From the NCBI GenBank assembly GCA_900544645.1, contig UQWG01000020.1, forward strand, positions 1 through 33,152: a stretch of 33,152 nucleotides of DNA, read 5' to 3'. The DNA is from an uncultured Collinsella sp. Lineage in GTDB: Bacteria > Actinomycetota > Coriobacteriia > Coriobacteriales > Coriobacteriaceae. This document shows, piece after piece, positions 31,594-33,152 of this stretch (position 1 is the first letter of the stretch; each line of letters starts with the position of its first letter). The notes beneath the pieces were generated by a model. The model was given only the letters and a program-made list of their open reading frames with translations. It ran no database searches and was not told the DNA's origin. The position numbers and the translations under genes were made by a program.

Positions 31594-32361
31594 TTAAGCC
31601 TCCTTGTCAGTCGCTGTAAGGTATTCCTCGTCGTCCACAGGTTCCAACCACTCGTTGGAAGCCTCCTCGCCCGGAACCTCCACCGCGAGATGGGAGAACC
31701 AGCTGTCTGGCGCCGCACCGTGCCAGTGCTTTACACCCGCGGGAATATTTACTACATCGCCAGGGCGCAGCTCCTGTGCCGGCTTTCCCCATTCCTGGTA
31801 AAACCCTCGACCGGCCACGCAGACGAGGATCTGCCCGCCACCGCTTTTGGCGTGATGGGTATGCCAGTTGTTGCGGCAGCTGGGCTCAAACGTAACGTTG
31901 TAAATGCCAACCTGCTCGGTGGAAAGGGGCGCGAGGTAGCTTTGCCCAATAAAGTACTTCGCAAATGCGTCGTTGGGGGCACCGATGGGAAAGGCCATCT
32001 CGTTTTGGTGTCGGGCCTTTGCGTCGGCGCCGTCGTCCTCGTCCGCCCAGACCTCCTTCGCCATGCGAAAGGCCGCCCACGCCTTGGGCCATCCCGCATA
32101 AAACGCCGCGTGCGTAAGGATTTCCGCCATCTCAGCCTTGGTCACCCCGTTGCTCTTTGCGGACATCAGATGATATTTAAACGAAGAGTCCGTCAGTCCC
32201 TGCGCCATCAGGGCCACAACCGTCACCACGCTGCGGTCTCGAAGGGAAAGCCCGTCTTCTCGGCTCCACACCTCGCCGAACAGCACATCGTCGTTGAGCT
32301 GTGCGAATTTGGGGGCAAAGTCCCCCAGGGCATCTCTGCCCGCTGTCTGCTTAATTGCCAT
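31594..32361 (-). CDS. Carboxymuconolactone decarboxylase-like/cupin fusion protein
   Basis: 255 residues from ATG at 32361, with AGGAGG 9 bases upstream. Residues 10-105 form a carboxymuconolactone decarboxylase/AhpD-type helical domain (DRSVVTVVALMAQGLTD, then EILTHAAFYAGWPKAW). It lacks the AhpD CxxC pair, so peroxidase coupling is unlikely. Residues 155-250 form a cupin with metal ligands WHTHH (166-170), the Gly turn and KHWHG (211-215). The two domains are often separate genes; the fusion is a known arrangement in anaerobes. It lies 64 bases after the flavin reductase, on the same strand, in a MerR-controlled operon, so a role in quinone or aldehyde detoxification is plausible but not shown. 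Confidence 0.88.
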   Translation of the reverse strand: MAIKQTAGRDALGDFAPKFAQLNDDVLFGEVWSREDGLSLRDRSVVTVVALMAQGLTDSSFKYHLMSAKSNGVTKAEMAEILTHAAFYAGWPKAWAAFRMAKEVWADEDDGADAKARHQNEMAFPIGAPNDAFAKYFIGQSYLAPLSTEQVGIYNVTFEPSCRNNWHTHHAKSGGGQILVCVAGRGFYQEWGKPAQELRPGDVVNIPAGVKHWHGAAPDSWFSHLAVEVPGEEASNEWLEPVDDEEYLTATDKEA

Positions 32362-32425
32362 GATCGATTTCCTCCTATCGATGGTTCTGGACACGAATCT
32401 GCCTCCACGCGGTTAAGTAGCCCGC

Positions 32426-32965
32426 CTAGATTTCCATGCCCATTCGTTGCGCCTGTTTCAGAACGGGATGCCCGGCGATATCGCCCGCGTCGTTCACGCC
32501 GCCGGCAAAAACCGTTCCGGCAAGCGTGCAGCGGGGGAAGCAGTCAACCCATCCCTGCACGGCTTTTTTCGCGCCGTCGAAGGTCGAGCGTCCACTCTCC
32601 GCCGCCGTTGCCAATAGATACGCCTCGGTGAATGCATAATCGGAGCTGAAAAGCGGGTTGGCGCGGTCCAGCATGGTCTTGAGCTGGCCGCAGACGCTGT
32701 AGTAGTAGACAGGCGTTGCAAACACCAACACATCCGCATCGTGCATTTTGGCGGCAATTTCCACGGCATCGTCTTGGATGACGCAGTGCCCCAGCTTTAG
32801 GCAGGCAAGGCAACCCTTGCAGAAGCCGAGCTGCTTTTCGCGCAGGCGCACGGTCTCCACGCTGTGCCCCGCCTCCCGCGCTCCTTTGGCGAAAGCATCC
32901 GCCAGCGTCTCGGAATTGCCATTCTTTCGAGGACTTGAAGAGATTATCAAAACCGTTTTGCTCAT
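32426..32965 (-). CDS. Flavodoxin-fold NADPH-dependent FMN reductase with Cys cluster
   Basis: 179 residues from ATG at 32965, with an AAGGGG ribosome site 9 bases upstream. The FMN loop is SSSPRKNGNSETLADAF. The Cys cluster CKGCLACLKLGHC (Cys49, 52, 55, 61) resembles that of the iron-sulfur flavoproteins. The flavin-contact loop reads FATPVYYYSVCGQLKTMLDR. It is first gene of the operon with the decarboxylase/cupin fusion. The divergent MerR gene and a 20-bp palindrome lie upstream, so it is likely induced by a toxic small molecule, a quinone or a metal. The same fold with the same Cys spacing is at 29238-29768, but overall identity is low. Confidence 0.9.
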   Translation of the reverse strand: MSKTVLIISSSPRKNGNSETLADAFAKGAREAGHSVETVRLREKQLGFCKGCLACLKLGHCVIQDDAVEIAAKMHDADVLVFATPVYYYSVCGQLKTMLDRANPLFSSDYAFTEAYLLATAAESGRSTFDGAKKAVQGWVDCFPRCTLAGTVFAGGVNDAGDIAGHPVLKQAQRMGMEI

Positions 32966-33016
32966 TACGGAATACCCCTTGCACTCCTTATATATATTGA
33001 CGAAAATAAAGGTAAT

Positions 33017-33036
33017 ACCTAAACCTAACTTTAGGT
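33017..33036. promoter_or_regulatory. Probable MerR operator between divergent genes
   Basis: ACCTAAA and TTTAGGT form perfect 7-bp arms around CCTAAC. On the minus strand the palindrome directly follows the start of a TTGACC hexamer (-35). The candidate -10, TACCTT, is 19 bases on. A palindrome in an over-long spacer is the hallmark of MerR-activated promoters. It is 52 bases from the flavin reductase start and 35 bases from merR. Confidence 0.7.
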
Positions 33037-33070
33037 CAAGGAGTAAATTCCAGATTTGTCCGGAGGGACC

Positions 33071-33152
33071 ATGTACACAATCGGACAGGTGGCGGATATG
33101 TTCGGTCTGCCCGTTTCCACGCTGCGCTATTACGACAAGCAGGGATTGTTCC
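33071..33152 (+). CDS. MerR-family regulator, N-terminal part (3' end outside window)
   Basis: ATG at 33071 with GGAGG 4 bases upstream. The 27 residues visible read YTIGQVADMFGLPVSTLRYY, then DKQGLF, the MerR winged-helix signature. The effector domain lies beyond the window. It is divergent from the flavin reductase/cupin operon, with a MerR-type palindrome in between, so it most likely activates that operon and limits its own synthesis. Confidence 0.93.
   Translation, partial: MYTIGQVADMFGLPVSTLRYYDKQGLF

Noticed and set aside
1..33152. tRNA or rRNA genes, prophage or transposase genes
   Set aside because: No cloverleaf with the TTCGANNC arm, no ribosomal sequence and no integrase or transposase motif was found on either strand.

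Overview
The window looks like chromosomal DNA of a Coriobacteriia gut actinobacterium, most likely Collinsella or a close relative. This is inferred from content, not from a database match. The pointers are GC-rich codon use, frequent TTG/GTG starts, a lone LuxR-type regulator, LPxTG-type surface proteins, a strictly actinobacterial-type SOS box, and a dispersed palindromic repeat of a kind I associate with this group. No rRNA, tRNA, CRISPR array, transposase or prophage gene is visible.

Layout. 1-2001 (+): redox cluster with two aldo/keto reductases (the first cut by the window edge), a small protein and a flavodoxin. 2272-3405 (+): unknown membrane protein. 3448-10052: an agmatine/carbamoylputrescine module with two paralogous MFS transporters, a divergent carbamoyltransferase, an agmatine deiminase and a TetR regulator with matching palindromic operators. 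A 184-bp palindromic repeat followed by a 33-bp hairpin stands at each end of this module. 10051-13305 (-): MacB-like ATPase-permease fusion. 13560-15602 (-): extracytoplasmic thiol-redox operon of a 48-residue CxxC membrane microprotein, a NapH-like polyferredoxin membrane protein and a TlpA-like lipoprotein. It is divergent from an OmpR/histidine-kinase pair (15693-17515), followed by a LuxR-type regulator and a 1455-residue exported, probably wall-anchored protein (18745-23112).

23202-27787: a divergent type II topoisomerase pair (ParE/GyrB-like and ParC/GyrA-like). It is preceded by a perfect TCGAAC-N4-GTTCGA SOS box, with a possible 38-residue peptide gene on the other side. 28036-29130: AAA ATPase with a C-terminal winged helix, preceded by three 19-bp tandem repeats. 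29238-33152: a flavin reductase, an LPVTG surface protein, a decayed Sir2 gene, and a MerR-controlled flavin reductase/cupin operon, with the MerR gene cut by the window edge.

The most interesting points are: the SOS-box-linked topoisomerase, whose ParC-like subunit naturally carries Ala and Glu at the two main quinolone-contact positions; the carbamoyltransferase whose HCLP substrate motif reads HELP, with no carbamate kinase nearby; the palindromic repeats bracketing the agmatine module; the overlapping CxxC microprotein in a possible electron conduit to TlpA; and the tandem-repeat/AAA-winged-helix locus.
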